Origin: Chthonobacter rhizosphaerae
Lineage (GTDB): Bacteria; Pseudomonadota; Alphaproteobacteria; Rhizobiales; Pleomorphomonadaceae
Length of the DNA: 64,000 nt
NCBI RefSeq assembly: GCF_013839525.1
Contig: NZ_JACDIS010000017.1
Span: 1-64,000, forward strand
Direction: 5' to 3'
Position numbers and translations under genes: made by a program. The notes below the pieces were generated by a model. It was not told the origin of the DNA and did not search any database. It saw only the letters and a list, made by a program, of their open reading frames with translations. Of the stretch, positions 43,597 through 52,753 are shown in pieces. Numbering within the stretch: position 1 is the first letter of the stretch; the number at the start of each line of letters is the position of its first letter.

Positions 43597-44910
43597 TTAC
43601 TTCAGGAGGCTCGGCAGCCAGAGTGCGATCTGCGGAAAGAGCAGCACGAGGGCGAGACCGATGAGCTGAAGTCCGATGAAAGGAATGACCGCCCGGAATT
43701 TCTCAGAAAGCTCGATCTCCGGCGGAGCGACCGCCTTCAGGTAGAAGGCGGCGGCACCGAAAGGCGGCGTCAGATAGGAGACCTGCATGTTCATGGTGAA
43801 GAGGATGCCGAACCAGATCGGGTCGAAGCCCAACTCGCGGATCACCGGCACGAAGATCGGCATGGTCAGAAGAACGATGCCGATCCAGTCGATGAAGCAG
43901 CCAAGCACGATCAGGATGAGCATCATCAGCCCGACGGTGGCGAGCGGGGGTATCGGCAGTCCGCTGATCGCGCCCTGAAGGAACGTGGTCCCGCCGGCGA
44001 GGGTGTAGACGGCCACGAGGGCCGAAGCGCCGAAGAAGATCCAGGTCAGCATGGCGACCGTGCTGCCGGTGGTCTGGACCGACTTGTAGACCATCGTCCA
44101 GGAGAGGCGGCCGTGAACAAGGGCGATCAGCATTGCGCCGAGCACGCCGACTGCCGCCGTTTCCGTGGGCGTCGCGATCCCGAGATAGAGCGAGCCGAGC
44201 ACGGTCGCGATCAGCCCGAGCGGCAGGATGAGAGCACGGCCGAGAAGTAGCTTCTCGCCCATGCTCATGGCCAGTTCCGCTTCCGGCGCGAGCGGCCCGA
44301 GAGCCGGATTGCGGTAGCAGAGGACGAGCACGTACACGAGATAGATACCGACAAGCAGAAGGCCGGGCAGGACCGCCGCCAGAAAGAGGTCGCCGATCGA
44401 GACCTGCGCGACGAGGCCGTAGACAATAAGCACGATGCTCGGCGGCAGCAGGGTTCCGAGAGATCCGCCGGCGCAGATGACGCCGACTGCCAGACGCTGG
44501 TCGTACTGGCGCTTCAGCATGGCGGGCAGGCAGACGAGGCCGAGGACGACGATCTCGGCGCCGATGACGCCTACCATGGCGGCCAGAATGGTGGAGGCGA
44601 CGAGCGTGCCGACGGCAAGGCCGCCGCGCAGGCGCCCCGACCAGACGTGGAGCGCGTGGAACAACCGCTCCACCACGCCGGCTCCTTCCAGAATGCAGCC
44701 CATGAGGACGAACAAGGGCACCGAGATCAGCGCGTAGTTGTTCATCAACGTGAAGATGCGGCTGGGCAGCAGGTAAAGCGACTGCGGGCCGAACAGCCAG
44801 GCGCTCAGGATGACGGCGGTGGTTCCGGTCGCGAAGGCGAGCGGGATGCCGGTGGCGATCAGCAGGAGGAGCAGACCGACCGTGACAAGGCTGACGAGTT
44901 CACCGGACAC
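43597..44910 (-). CDS. dctM: TRAP transporter large permease
   Basis: A 437-residue polytopic protein with about 12 hydrophobic segments. It is the ion-coupled channel subunit of a tripartite ATP-independent periplasmic transporter, using the Na+ or H+ gradient. Recognisable blocks: ALISVPLFVLMGCILEGAG, AGGSLGTLLPPSIVLIVYG, NMQVSYLTPPFGAAAFYLK, all typical of DctM. It overlaps dctQ by 11 bases. Confidence 0.92.
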   Translation of the reverse strand: MSGELVSLVTVGLLLLLIATGIPLAFATGTTAVILSAWLFGPQSLYLLPSRIFTLMNNYALISVPLFVLMGCILEGAGVVERLFHALHVWSGRLRGGLAVGTLVASTILAAMVGVIGAEIVVLGLVCLPAMLKRQYDQRLAVGVICAGGSLGTLLPPSIVLIVYGLVAQVSIGDLFLAAVLPGLLLVGIYLVYVLVLCYRNPALGPLAPEAELAMSMGEKLLLGRALILPLGLIATVLGSLYLGIATPTETAAVGVLGAMLIALVHGRLSWTMVYKSVQTTGSTVAMLTWIFFGASALVAVYTLAGGTTFLQGAISGLPIPPLATVGLMMLILIVLGCFIDWIGIVLLTMPIFVPVIRELGFDPIWFGILFTMNMQVSYLTPPFGAAAFYLKAVAPPEIELSEKFRAVIPFIGLQLIGLALVLLFPQIALWLPSLLK

Positions 44911-45397
44911 GGCGGAGCTCCCGGAAAGTTCTGGCGAAGTTGATGAGGATCTGCAGGACCATCAGCGCCGCCCCGACCGGAATGGCGAGCTTCATCCACA
45001 TCGGGGCCCGGGAGTTCCAGCCTGCGCCGGTGCGCTCGCCGCCCATAAAGGACGTCTCGGCCTGTTGGATGCCGTAGTAGACGATGGCGCCGAGGAAGAG
45101 CAGGCTCAGCAGGTGAGCCAGCAAGGTCATCACCAGCTGCGTGCGCGGGGACAATAACCGGTAGATGAAGTCGATCCGGACATGCGCGTCGTTCTTCACC
45201 GCCGCGGCGCCGGCAAGCATGTAGTGGATGCCGGCCAGCGCAATGACGAGTTCCAGGCCCCAGATCGTCGGTGCGTTGAAGAAATACCGGGCTGCCACGT
45301 CGTAGACGGTCACGGCAAACACAACGAGATAGACGAGACTGGACCAGTTGCCGACCGACTGGTTCACAGTCTCGATCCAACGGGTGATCGCGCCCAT
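44900..45397 (-). CDS. dctQ: TRAP transporter small permease
   Basis: A 165-residue membrane protein with four hydrophobic segments, the usual DctQ size and layout (N-terminal VYLVVFAVTVYDVAARYFF, then WGLELVIALAGIHYML). It pairs with DctM. Downstream of the hairpin that follows dctP. Confidence 0.87.
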   Translation of the reverse strand: MGAITRWIETVNQSVGNWSSLVYLVVFAVTVYDVAARYFFNAPTIWGLELVIALAGIHYMLAGAAAVKNDAHVRIDFIYRLLSPRTQLVMTLLAHLLSLLFLGAIVYYGIQQAETSFMGGERTGAGWNSRAPMWMKLAIPVGAALMVLQILINFARTFRELRRVR

Positions 45398-45441
45398 GGG
45401 ACGGCCTCCCTCGCTAGGGTTCGGACATGCGAAGAAAAGGA

Positions 45442-45462
45442 CCCCCGCCGCACGGGCGGGGG
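45442..45462 (-). promoter_or_regulatory. Intercistronic hairpin between dctP and dctQ
   Basis: A perfect 8-base GC stem (CCCCCGCC / GGCGGGGG) with a 5-base loop lies 17 bases after the dctP stop and about 45 bases before dctQ. Such stem-loops after binding-protein genes commonly act as mRNA 3' stabilisers or partial terminators, giving more binding protein than permease. That role is inference from position. Confidence 0.6.
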
Positions 45463-45478
45463 CTTCGCGGGAAGGCGG

Positions 45479-46522
45479 TTAGTCCAGCAGGCCGATGCCC
45501 TTCAAGTAGGCCTTCTGGCTTTCCACGGCACGCCGGGTGAGGTCGTTCTTGGCTGCGTAGGCGTCCCAGGTCTCGACGGCTGCGGCGCGGAACTTGCGCC
45601 GGTCCTCCGCCGGCCAGTCGACGAGCTCGACGCCCTCGCTGCGGAGCTCGTCGGCCACCGATGCGTTCTGCTTCTCCAGGGACTCGATCATATCCATGCT
45701 GAAGTCCTTCACCGCCTGGGTGAGGATTGTCTGAAGCTCCGGATCGAGACTGTTCCAGACGTCGAGGCGGATGGACACGTCACCCGCCGGCATGGAGTGG
45801 ATCCCGGGATAGATCGTGAACTTCGCCTTGTCGTGGAAGCCGAGCTCGGCGTTCATGCCGAGCGTGCCCCAGTCGGTGCCCTCGATGGTGCCGTTATCCA
45901 TGGCGCTGAACACCTCGGATCCCGGCAGGTTCACCGGAATGGCGCCGAACTTGCCGAAGAGGTCCGACGCCATGCCTTGTGGCAATCGGACTTTCAGACC
46001 CTGCAGATCCGCCACGCCAGCCACCCGGCGCGTGGTCGGCAAGGCCTCCACGCCCCAGTAGGCAACCCCGATCGGATAAAGACCGAGCGGGGCGTAAGCT
46101 TCCTTCAGGAGCTCCAGACCGCCGTGCTCGTAGAACCAGGCCATGCCTTGGCGCGGATCGTCGTAAGCGGCATTGAGGTCGCCGATGGCGGCGAAGGCCG
46201 GGTCGCGACCGGTCCAGTAGACGGTTGCCGGGTGGTGGCCGTCGAGGATGCCGTGGGTGACCGCGTCGAGTGTCTCGTTGACACCCACCACCGCGCCGAC
46301 CGGCAGCGGGGTGATGGTGACGCGGCCGTCCGTCTTTGCTTTGACGTTCTCGGCGAACCGCTCGAAGGCAGCCTGGTTGGCGGTTCCCGGCTGCCAGAGC
46401 GTCTGGATCCGCCAAGTGTAGGTCTCCTGCGCAGCCAGAGGGCTAGCCAGAAGTCCGAAGGCGAGCGCACCGATGACGGCGGGCCCGGCTTTCATCAAGC
46501 GGCGGCGTGCACGATCGATCAT
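45479..46522 (-). CDS. dctP: TRAP transporter solute-binding protein (DctP type)
   Basis: A 347-residue periplasmic binding protein. The signal starts ARRRLMKAG, a possible twin-arginine type, and ends near PLAAQE. Family motifs: WRIQTLWQPGT, GLKVRLPQGMASDLF, GSEVFSAMDNGTIEGTDW, and the conserved Arg in VRLP that usually binds a carboxylate. The layout is like alpha-keto-acid or other monocarboxylate binders, but the ligand cannot be named. It follows the CoA-transferase gene by 104 bases. Confidence 0.88.
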   Translation of the reverse strand: MIDRARRRLMKAGPAVIGALAFGLLASPLAAQETYTWRIQTLWQPGTANQAAFERFAENVKAKTDGRVTITPLPVGAVVGVNETLDAVTHGILDGHHPATVYWTGRDPAFAAIGDLNAAYDDPRQGMAWFYEHGGLELLKEAYAPLGLYPIGVAYWGVEALPTTRRVAGVADLQGLKVRLPQGMASDLFGKFGAIPVNLPGSEVFSAMDNGTIEGTDWGTLGMNAELGFHDKAKFTIYPGIHSMPAGDVSIRLDVWNSLDPELQTILTQAVKDFSMDMIESLEKQNASVADELRSEGVELVDWPAEDRRKFRAAAVETWDAYAAKNDLTRRAVESQKAYLKGIGLLD

Positions 46523-46626
46523 GACGTTTTCTCCCGTTATGGTTCGCCCGCTTTGACGGGCGGCTTCGTGTCGGCGTCTTGGTGCGCCCTCAAAATTCAG
46601 TCCAGTCGCCCGTCCGGGCGGTGCCG

Positions 46627-48225
46627 TCAGCTCCCGGTCCGATCGAGGGGGACGGGACCGGTCTGGAATAGAGCCGCATCCATCAGAGGTAGCGGCTCGG
46701 CGATGCGGACTGGGGCGTAGTCCATCCGGTCGAGGATATGGGTTCTTACGTCGACGCCGGGCGCTACTTCCGCGAGAACGAGACCCTCGGCGGTGACGTC
46801 GAAGACCGCCCGTTCAGTGACGATCCGCGCGGTCTGCCCGCGATCGCGGACGCCATCGCGCACCCGATAGGTCACGCTCTCGGCCTTCTCGGCGAACTTG
46901 GAGATGCGCCCATCCCGGACGATGTGCAGACGTCCGTTCTCGAAACGAACGTCGAGACCGCCGGTTGTGAAAGTGCCGGTGAACACGAGGCGGCGCGCGT
47001 TCTCAGCGATGTCGATGAAGCCGCCTGCACCGGGGTTGGCCGCGCCGAAGCGGGAGACGTTGACCACGCCCTCGGCGTCGAACTGGGCGAAGGCGAGCGC
47101 GGCAAACCGGCAAAGGCCGCCGTCGATCACATCGAACTGGTAGAGCCCGTCCATGATCGCCGAGGGATTGATGTTGGCGGAAAACTGCCAGCCAGACATG
47201 ACGACGCCGCCGTAGGATCCGTGTTCGGTGGTGAACCACCAGTCGTCGAGACCGTCCCCATCGAAGTGGCCGTCCTCGGCCATCACCAGGGGAATGTCGG
47301 CAGCCGCGCCGAAGCCGAAGATGGAGAGTTCGCGGCGGCGCACTTCGCGCGCGGCCCGGCGGGCGATCACCTTGTCGGCGGACATCTCAGGCCGCGGCAG
47401 GTCCGCGATAGGGCGCCGGGCACCGGAATAGTAAGCCGGGTCGAAGGCCACATCCGTGGTCATCATCATCTCCGGTTCGACCACGATCTCGTCGACGAAA
47501 TAGCCCGGGATTCCGACCGCGGACGCCGGGCGCCGGGCGCGGCCGACGATCCGCCGGACCTGGGCGATCACCCGGCCGCCAGATGCCTTGGTGGCCAAGA
47601 TGAGGCCGATGTTGGCGGAGACGAGCGCTTCGTCTTCCCAGGACAGATTGCCGAATTCATCGGCGCTGGAGGCGCGGACGATGGCGACGTCAATCGGCCA
47701 GGTGGGATAGCAGAGGAGGTCCTCCCCGCCGACGGAAACGCGACGGACCAGGTCCGCCTCGGCCCGCTCGGTGAAGCGGCCGCCGCCGAGTTCCGGGTCG
47801 ATGTAGGTACCGAGACCGACGCGCGTGAAATACCCGGGGCTTCGGCGCGCCACCTCGCGAAGCCAGTGCATGGATGCGCCAATGGGCCAGCTGTAGGCCT
47901 CGATCCGGTTCTCGCGGATGAGGCGCATCAGTTCGGGCCGGCGGCCCGTCTTCGGATCGACCGGGTTGATGTAGGACCCGGAAACGATCCGTTTCATCAA
48001 CCCTTCCTGCGCCACGTGGTCCATGCCGCGGATGCCCTGTGCGTCACCGGTGCCACACGGAAAGTAGAAGGTGAGGTCGCGCGGAGCGCCCGTGTCGCGG
48101 AAGCGGTCCCCCAGGGCCTTCAGCACGGCGTCGGGCGTGATCCAGCCGATGACGCCGACGGACGCGACCGTGGCGCGGTCCGGAATAGCGGCGACGGCGT
48201 CGGCTGCGGTGGTGATGGTGGCCAT
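46627..48225 (-). CDS. Family I CoA-transferase (fused alpha/beta)
   Basis: A 532-residue protein joining both subunits of a family I CoA-transferase in one chain. The second half has TTEHGSYGG with Glu334 as the likely catalytic residue that forms the glutamyl-CoA intermediate. The N-terminal half has VASVGVIGWITP and GTGDAQGIRGMDH. It would activate a carboxylate brought in by the TRAP system by moving CoA from acetyl-CoA or another donor. It lies between the FAD oxidoreductase and dctP genes. Donor and acceptor are unknown. Confidence 0.85.
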   Translation of the reverse strand: MATITTAADAVAAIPDRATVASVGVIGWITPDAVLKALGDRFRDTGAPRDLTFYFPCGTGDAQGIRGMDHVAQEGLMKRIVSGSYINPVDPKTGRRPELMRLIRENRIEAYSWPIGASMHWLREVARRSPGYFTRVGLGTYIDPELGGGRFTERAEADLVRRVSVGGEDLLCYPTWPIDVAIVRASSADEFGNLSWEDEALVSANIGLILATKASGGRVIAQVRRIVGRARRPASAVGIPGYFVDEIVVEPEMMMTTDVAFDPAYYSGARRPIADLPRPEMSADKVIARRAAREVRRRELSIFGFGAAADIPLVMAEDGHFDGDGLDDWWFTTEHGSYGGVVMSGWQFSANINPSAIMDGLYQFDVIDGGLCRFAALAFAQFDAEGVVNVSRFGAANPGAGGFIDIAENARRLVFTGTFTTGGLDVRFENGRLHIVRDGRISKFAEKAESVTYRVRDGVRDRGQTARIVTERAVFDVTAEGLVLAEVAPGVDVRTHILDRMDYAPVRIAEPLPLMDAALFQTGPVPLDRTGS

Positions 48226-48279
48226 GTCCAGTCCGTGTTCTTGAACGAAGATTTCCGGGCGAGGCGCCCGCGCGGGGGC

Positions 48280-49650
48280 TCAGTCGAGGTGGGCGCCGTC
48301 GCGATTGAGCAGCAGGCGCAGATCGCGTCCGGCGATCGCGCGCGGCGGCATCGCTTCGCGGACGGCGATCGCGGCCGCATGGCCCACCGCGTGTCCATAG
48401 CCGAAGCACTGGGCGGTGACGCGGGCGGAGGCCACCGCCTCGTGTTCCGCCGAGAGGCAGCGGCCGGCAAAGAGAAGGCCCTCGCCGCGTGCGGGCACGA
48501 AGCAGCCGTAGGGGATCTCGTAGACGTCGTTCAGCAGCCACTCGACCCGCGGCTTCTGACCCGCATGCAGCTCGATCGGCCAGGGCGAGCGGGCGATGCC
48601 GTCGGCGAACTTCGCGCCGGAGACCACGTCGGCGTTGGCGAGGCGATTAATGCCCTCGCCTTGCCGCGTCTGCCGCACACCGACCTGGACGCCCGTGTCG
48701 TTGACGAAGGAGTGCTCGCAGCCGGCGATATGCCCCCGGAAGAAGCGCGCGTACTCGCGCATCTGCAGGCGGCCCTCGATCTCCGCCTCGGTGAAATCGC
48801 GATGAAAGAGGGTGTTGAGTTCGCGCCCGTCCGCGCCGACGACACGCGTACAGTTGCAGAGGAGTTCGTCCGGCCGCGTTGTGGTGAAAAGCCAGATCTT
48901 CGCGCGCGGCAGACGATAGGCGCCCGACGCGCCAGCGGCGATGATCTGTTCGGACACGGCCGGCGGCATGATGGTGTCGCGCCCGTAGGTGGCGACGAAC
49001 CGCTCGACGTCGACGCCACCAAGGCGGAAGATCATCGTGGGGTTCTGCACCCGGCCGTCGTCGCCGACGAAGGATGGGAGGCCCGCCATGGCGATGAGGT
49101 CCGCGTCGCCCGAAGCGTCGATTGTGGTGCGGGCGCGAATGTCGAGCGGGCCCTCCTTGGTGAAAACCGAGGCACCCTCGATGCGGTCGCCCTCCCGGTG
49201 GACGCCGGTCGCCATCGCATGAAAGATCACGCGCACGCCGGCATCCCGGAGAAGCGCATCTGCCGTCTCCCGCCAGACGAGCGGGTCGTGCACGCGTGTG
49301 TAGGTCTTGCCGTAGGGCACCGCCTCCGCCAGTCCGCCGCGCGCTTCGATGGCGCGGACGAACTCGTCGGCGAAGCCGAACACCACCTGGCGTGGCGGCG
49401 CATCCCGGTTATCGGTTGCTTCATAAAGGCCGCAGACCGTGCCCGAGAGGCCCGCCACCGCACCGCCGCCGCAGAAGCCGTAGCGCTCCACGAGCGTGAC
49501 ATCGAGGCCTTGCCGGGCTGCCGTCACAGCGGCTGCGAGGCCGGCAGCACCGCCGCCTACCACCAGAACGTCCGTGTCCAACCGCATGACCGGCCGGCTG
49601 TCGACCGCTGAACCGTTTATCACCGGCTCCTCCTCCCTACTGGTCGACAT
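48280..49650 (-). CDS. FAD-dependent oxidoreductase
   Basis: A 456-residue flavoprotein. The N-terminus has the FAD-binding motif VLVVGGGAAGLAAAVTAAR followed by VERYGFCGGG. A second block TTIDASGDADLIAMAGLPS is typical of the FAD_oxidored family (PF12831-like). It is the first gene of the leftward catabolic operon, starting 16 bases from the FCD regulator start region. It probably oxidises the imported carboxylate or a product of it. No signal peptide. Substrate unknown. Confidence 0.8.
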   Translation of the reverse strand: MSTSREEEPVINGSAVDSRPVMRLDTDVLVVGGGAAGLAAAVTAARQGLDVTLVERYGFCGGGAVAGLSGTVCGLYEATDNRDAPPRQVVFGFADEFVRAIEARGGLAEAVPYGKTYTRVHDPLVWRETADALLRDAGVRVIFHAMATGVHREGDRIEGASVFTKEGPLDIRARTTIDASGDADLIAMAGLPSFVGDDGRVQNPTMIFRLGGVDVERFVATYGRDTIMPPAVSEQIIAAGASGAYRLPRAKIWLFTTTRPDELLCNCTRVVGADGRELNTLFHRDFTEAEIEGRLQMREYARFFRGHIAGCEHSFVNDTGVQVGVRQTRQGEGINRLANADVVSGAKFADGIARSPWPIELHAGQKPRVEWLLNDVYEIPYGCFVPARGEGLLFAGRCLSAEHEAVASARVTAQCFGYGHAVGHAAAIAVREAMPPRAIAGRDLRLLLNRDGAHLD

Positions 49651-49662
49651 CTGACATATCAG
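49651..49662. promoter_or_regulatory. Candidate GntR operator CTGACATATCAG
   Basis: An imperfect 12-base palindrome (CTGA arms with a CATA-type centre) just upstream of the FAD oxidoreductase start and ~57 bases before the GntR gene. FCD-type regulators usually bind short inverted repeats in exactly this divergent position. No experiment or comparison supports it here. Confidence 0.45.
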
Positions 49663-49719
49663 TTGATGACTAACCCGTCAACCGATAGGATTGGACTCGT
49701 CAAAGTCTCGGGAGACGTG

Positions 49720-50388
49720 ATGCCGGCGAGCATTCTCGACACCACTCAGCCACCGTCTCTGTCGGAAGAGGCCTATCGGCGTATCGAGGACATGATCGTC
49801 ACCCGAATTCTTCCGCCAGGATCGATGATTTCGGAGAACCAGCTTGCAGATGATCTGAAGTGCGGCCGCACACCGGTTCGCGAGGCGCTGCAGCGGCTCA
49901 AGCTGGAAGGCTTCGTCGAAATCCACCCGCGTCGTGGGGCGCAGGTGACGACGGTGGACGCCGGCAAGCAGCTGGAGTTGCTGGAGGTCCGTCGGTCCTT
50001 GGAGGACCTGATGGTGCGCCTCGCCGCCGAGCGAGCCTCGCGGGCGCAGAGGGATCGGATGACCGTCCTGGCGGCGGAAATCCTCAAGGCGGCGGACGAT
50101 CCTGTGATGTCGCGCTATTTCGCCGCCAACAGGGAAATCCACCTGCTCTGTGCCGCCGCGACGCAGAACGCGATGCTGGCGCGCACGATCGGCGTCATCC
50201 ACGGCCTCTCCCGGCGGTTCTGGTACACCTACATCGAGGACGAGCGCCGCTCCGAAGCTGCCAGTCTCCACAGCACCGTGTTGACGGCGATCGCGACCGG
50301 CGACAAGAACGCCGCTTCGCAAGGTGCGACAGCCCTCCTGGACTTTCTAGAGCGGCTGACCCGACTGGCTATCGAGCGGAAGCTCTAG
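49720..50388 (+). CDS. GntR family regulator (FCD subfamily)
   Basis: A 222-residue regulator. The N-terminal winged helix is clear (AYRRIEDMIVTRILPPGSMISE, then CGRTPVREALQRLKLEGFV). The helical C-terminal FCD domain has LLEVRRSLEDLMVRLAAERAS and EIHLLCAAATQN. FCD domains bind carboxylates or acyl-CoA products as inducers. It is divergent from the seven-gene catabolic operon and most likely represses it. The ATG at 49720 follows GGGAGACGTG; a TTG/ATG pair at 49663 is an alternative. Confidence 0.87.
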   Translation: MPASILDTTQPPSLSEEAYRRIEDMIVTRILPPGSMISENQLADDLKCGRTPVREALQRLKLEGFVEIHPRRGAQVTTVDAGKQLELLEVRRSLEDLMVRLAAERASRAQRDRMTVLAAEILKAADDPVMSRYFAANREIHLLCAAATQNAMLARTIGVIHGLSRRFWYTYIEDERRSEAASLHSTVLTAIATGDKNAASQGATALLDFLERLTRLAIERKL

Positions 50389-50496
50389 GTAATCCCCACC
50401 ATCTAGGCTGGTCGGAATGGGGCGCGTGCGCACCGCACCGTCACGTAGGGAGCGCCATTGGGCCATGCGGTCCGAGAGGTCGCCTTGGCTTCGATC

Positions 50497-50637
50497 CTGC
50501 GCCTTCAGGTCCTCGAGACTTCCGGTGCGTCGGGCTGCGATGCCGACATTCGCGCCGGCTTCGGCGAATTTTGCGGCGGTCTCGGCGCCGATGTCGCTCG
50601 TGGCGCCGGTGACCAGCGCGATCTCCCCGCTAAGAGT
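50497..50637 (-). pseudogene. 5' fragment of a short-chain dehydrogenase gene
   Basis: About 46 codons match the start of a classical SDR: LSGEIALVTGATSDIGAETA is the Rossmann cofactor loop, then AEAGANVGIAARR. After LEDLKAQ similarity is lost and the frame runs into unrelated sequence overlapping the GntR gene end. No Tyr-x-x-x-Lys is present. It is a broken gene. The C-terminal SDR piece at 39834 lies on the same strand ~10 kb away. Confidence 0.65.
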
Positions 50638-50968
50638 GGTCGCCGTCCTCGATCCTTCTGGTGGCTCCCCGCACGTGGCCGAAGACGCGGCGGAACGAGA
50701 TACCGTGATCGACCGCAAAATTTAGGGCCGGTAGGGCCCTCATGCCCGACTGCACACGACATCCCCGAAACTCAGCGCAGGAATGCTTGAGTAGCACGTT
50801 ACAGCCGCTCTGGGTCAGTAGCAGACAACCGGCTTGAACGAGCGACAGATCGCCAGGCAATTTTTGCGGTGAGTTTCGGATATCGAATCGGCGTTGGGGT
50901 AAAAGCTAGGGTAACAGCCGTTTGAAACGTCTAAACGTGCGCAATTATAATACCTCAAGCGGAGATAA

Positions 50969-51030
50969 TGGCGGAGAGAGAGGGATTCGAACCCCCGATG
51001 CCCTTGCGAGCATGCCGCATTTCGAGTGCG
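50969..51030 (-). pseudogene. tRNA-Ser(CGA) 3' fragment
   Basis: On the minus strand this reads as the anticodon stem-loop (CGCACTCGAAATGCG, anticodon CGA), a long variable arm, the T-arm (GGGTTCGAATCCC) and an acceptor 3' strand ending CGCCA. The D-arm and 5' acceptor half are missing, so no mature tRNA can form. Such 3' tRNA pieces are typical of integration-site (att) duplications. A recombinase gene begins 36 bases away. Confidence 0.8.
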
Positions 51031-51065
51031 TTACTCGCCTGGCCCGGTTCCGGAGCTCAGCGCAG

Positions 51066-52640
51066 CTATCCTCCTGAGAACTTGTACGACCCATTTTGCT
51101 TAGCCCAGGATGCCGGCAACTCGCTTAGGCTGCAGAGGCCGACACCGTGCGGCAGAGTTCCCTCGATAGCCCCCCTGACGATCTCAGGTGACAGGAACGC
51201 CAGGTTCAGCGCCATGCGAATTGATCGTTCGGAGCACCCCTCCCGGCGGGCGATCGCATGCGTGTCCGTCACCTTACCCGTGACCAGTTCATCCACCCAA
51301 GCCCGAGCCTTCGCAATCCCCTCCACAAGCCGCGCCCGTGTCTCAGACCGGATTGGGCGGGCGGGCAGGCTCGCTTGCTCAGCCCCAAGCAAAGCCCGGC
51401 GCGGTCGACGCGTTGGTGCTGACCAGGGCACAACCAGACCTGACGGGCTTGCCTCCCCCTCAAGCCGCCAGCTAACCTCCAGCTCGCCCTGTCGCACCAC
51501 CACCCGCTCGACACACGCCAGGTAAAGCTCGGATTCTGCCGTTCCTTCCCGAGTACTCGCTGTGACGGCGAGAGCCCGTGCGAGTGCCTCCTGGACGGTC
51601 CCCTCGATCTCAGGGGCAGGCACCCGCGGCACGCTGCCGGCCCGCTCGGGCTCACCCTGAACCAGTGCCGACGAGGTGTAGTACCGGTAGCGCACCCCGC
51701 CCTTCTTGGCCCCGGTCGGCGTCATTCGGTTCCCGCGATCATCGTAGATCCGGCCCACCAGAGGCGAGGCAGGATACTGCCTCCCACCGCTGCTGCGAGC
51801 CTTGGACGAGAGCGCCTCCTGCACGGCTAAGAACAGCTCTGCGGGCACAATCCCCTTGTGCTCACCCTTGTAGTGCTGCCCTTTGTAAATCACCTCGCCT
51901 ACATAAACCCGGTTGCGCAGAAGATAGGCGAGCGGGCCCTTGGTGAAGGGAATGCCTCCCCGTGTCGTGCCGTCCCGCCGCCCGCTCACCTTCGTGACGA
52001 TGCCCCGCTCACGAAGATCCCGGGCCAGCGCCGTGAGGCAGCCTAATTCCAGGTAGCGGCTGAAGATCAGCCGCACCGTCTCGACCTCTTGCGGGTATGG
52101 GATGAGGCATTTGTCCCGCACTTCGTAGCCGAGCAGAACAGGTCCGCCCATACGCATGCCCTTCTTCTTGCTGGCGGCTACCTTGTCCCGGATGCGCTCG
52201 CCCGTGACTTCGCGCTCGAACTGCGCAAACGACAGCAGCACGTTCAGGGTCAGCCGCCCCATGCTCGATGTCGTGTTGAAGGCCTGCGTCACCGAAACGA
52301 AGCTTACGCCCGCAGCATCGAACGTCTCGACAAGCTTGGCAAAGTCGGCCAGCGAGCGGGTAAGCCGGTCCACCTTGTAGACCACCACGTCAACCCTACC
52401 AGCCCGGATTGCATCCAGCAGCTCCTGAAGGGCGGGCCTTTGCATGGAGCCGCCGGAGAAGCCGCCATTATCGTAGCGCTCGGGCAAGCACCGCCAGCCC
52501 TCGTGCGCCTGGCTCTTGATGTATGCCTCGCAGGCCTCGCGCTGCGCCTCGAGCGAGTTGAACTCCTGCTCCAGACCGTGCTCGGTCGACTTGCGGGTAT
52601 AGATGGCGCAGCGGAGCGCCTTGCGGGGGGCTGCGGTCAT
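51066..52640 (-). CDS. Large serine recombinase
   Basis: A 524-residue serine site-specific recombinase. The catalytic domain starts AIYTRKSTEHG with nucleophile Ser18, then YDNGGFSGGSMQRPAL and VVVYKVDRLTRSLADF, ending FAQFEREVTGERIRDK. The recombinase domain follows (KGPLAYLLRNRVYVGEVIYKG), then a C-terminal region with a helix-turn-helix-like end (IARREGCSERSIRMALNLAFLSP). Family function: excision or integration of mobile DNA. It overlaps the DUF2924 remnant by four bases and lies beside a tRNA-Ser fragment. It looks intact. Confidence 0.87.
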   Translation of the reverse strand: MTAAPRKALRCAIYTRKSTEHGLEQEFNSLEAQREACEAYIKSQAHEGWRCLPERYDNGGFSGGSMQRPALQELLDAIRAGRVDVVVYKVDRLTRSLADFAKLVETFDAAGVSFVSVTQAFNTTSSMGRLTLNVLLSFAQFEREVTGERIRDKVAASKKKGMRMGGPVLLGYEVRDKCLIPYPQEVETVRLIFSRYLELGCLTALARDLRERGIVTKVSGRRDGTTRGGIPFTKGPLAYLLRNRVYVGEVIYKGQHYKGEHKGIVPAELFLAVQEALSSKARSSGGRQYPASPLVGRIYDDRGNRMTPTGAKKGGVRYRYYTSSALVQGEPERAGSVPRVPAPEIEGTVQEALARALAVTASTREGTAESELYLACVERVVVRQGELEVSWRLEGEASPSGLVVPWSAPTRRPRRALLGAEQASLPARPIRSETRARLVEGIAKARAWVDELVTGKVTDTHAIARREGCSERSIRMALNLAFLSPEIVRGAIEGTLPHGVGLCSLSELPASWAKQNGSYKFSGG

Positions 52641-52753
52641 GACGCCCTCTCATCACCCACAACGCCCGCCCGTGTGGGCGAGCCCTCCCACAGACCAAAG
52701 AATCGCGGCCCGTTCCAGCGCGTGCCGGTGATCTGGCGGGCATCGTTTCGGGC
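52637..52753 (-). pseudogene. DUF2924 gene 3' remnant
   Basis: The last ~38 codons match the end of DUF2924 proteins (ARQITGTRWNGPRFFGL). The rest of the gene is gone. Its TGA overlaps the recombinase ATG (ATGA), the normal coupled arrangement for this pair in alphaproteobacterial mobile regions. Confidence 0.65.

Noticed and set aside
46738-49611. A 957-codon open frame antisense to the CoA-transferase and FAD oxidoreductase genes
   Set aside because: Shadow of high-GC codon usage; composition is Gly/Arg/His/Asp-rich without family motifs, whereas both opposite-strand genes have intact active sites.
50969-51030. Functional tRNA-Ser
   Set aside because: Only the anticodon arm to the 3' end is present; the 5' acceptor strand and D-arm are absent.
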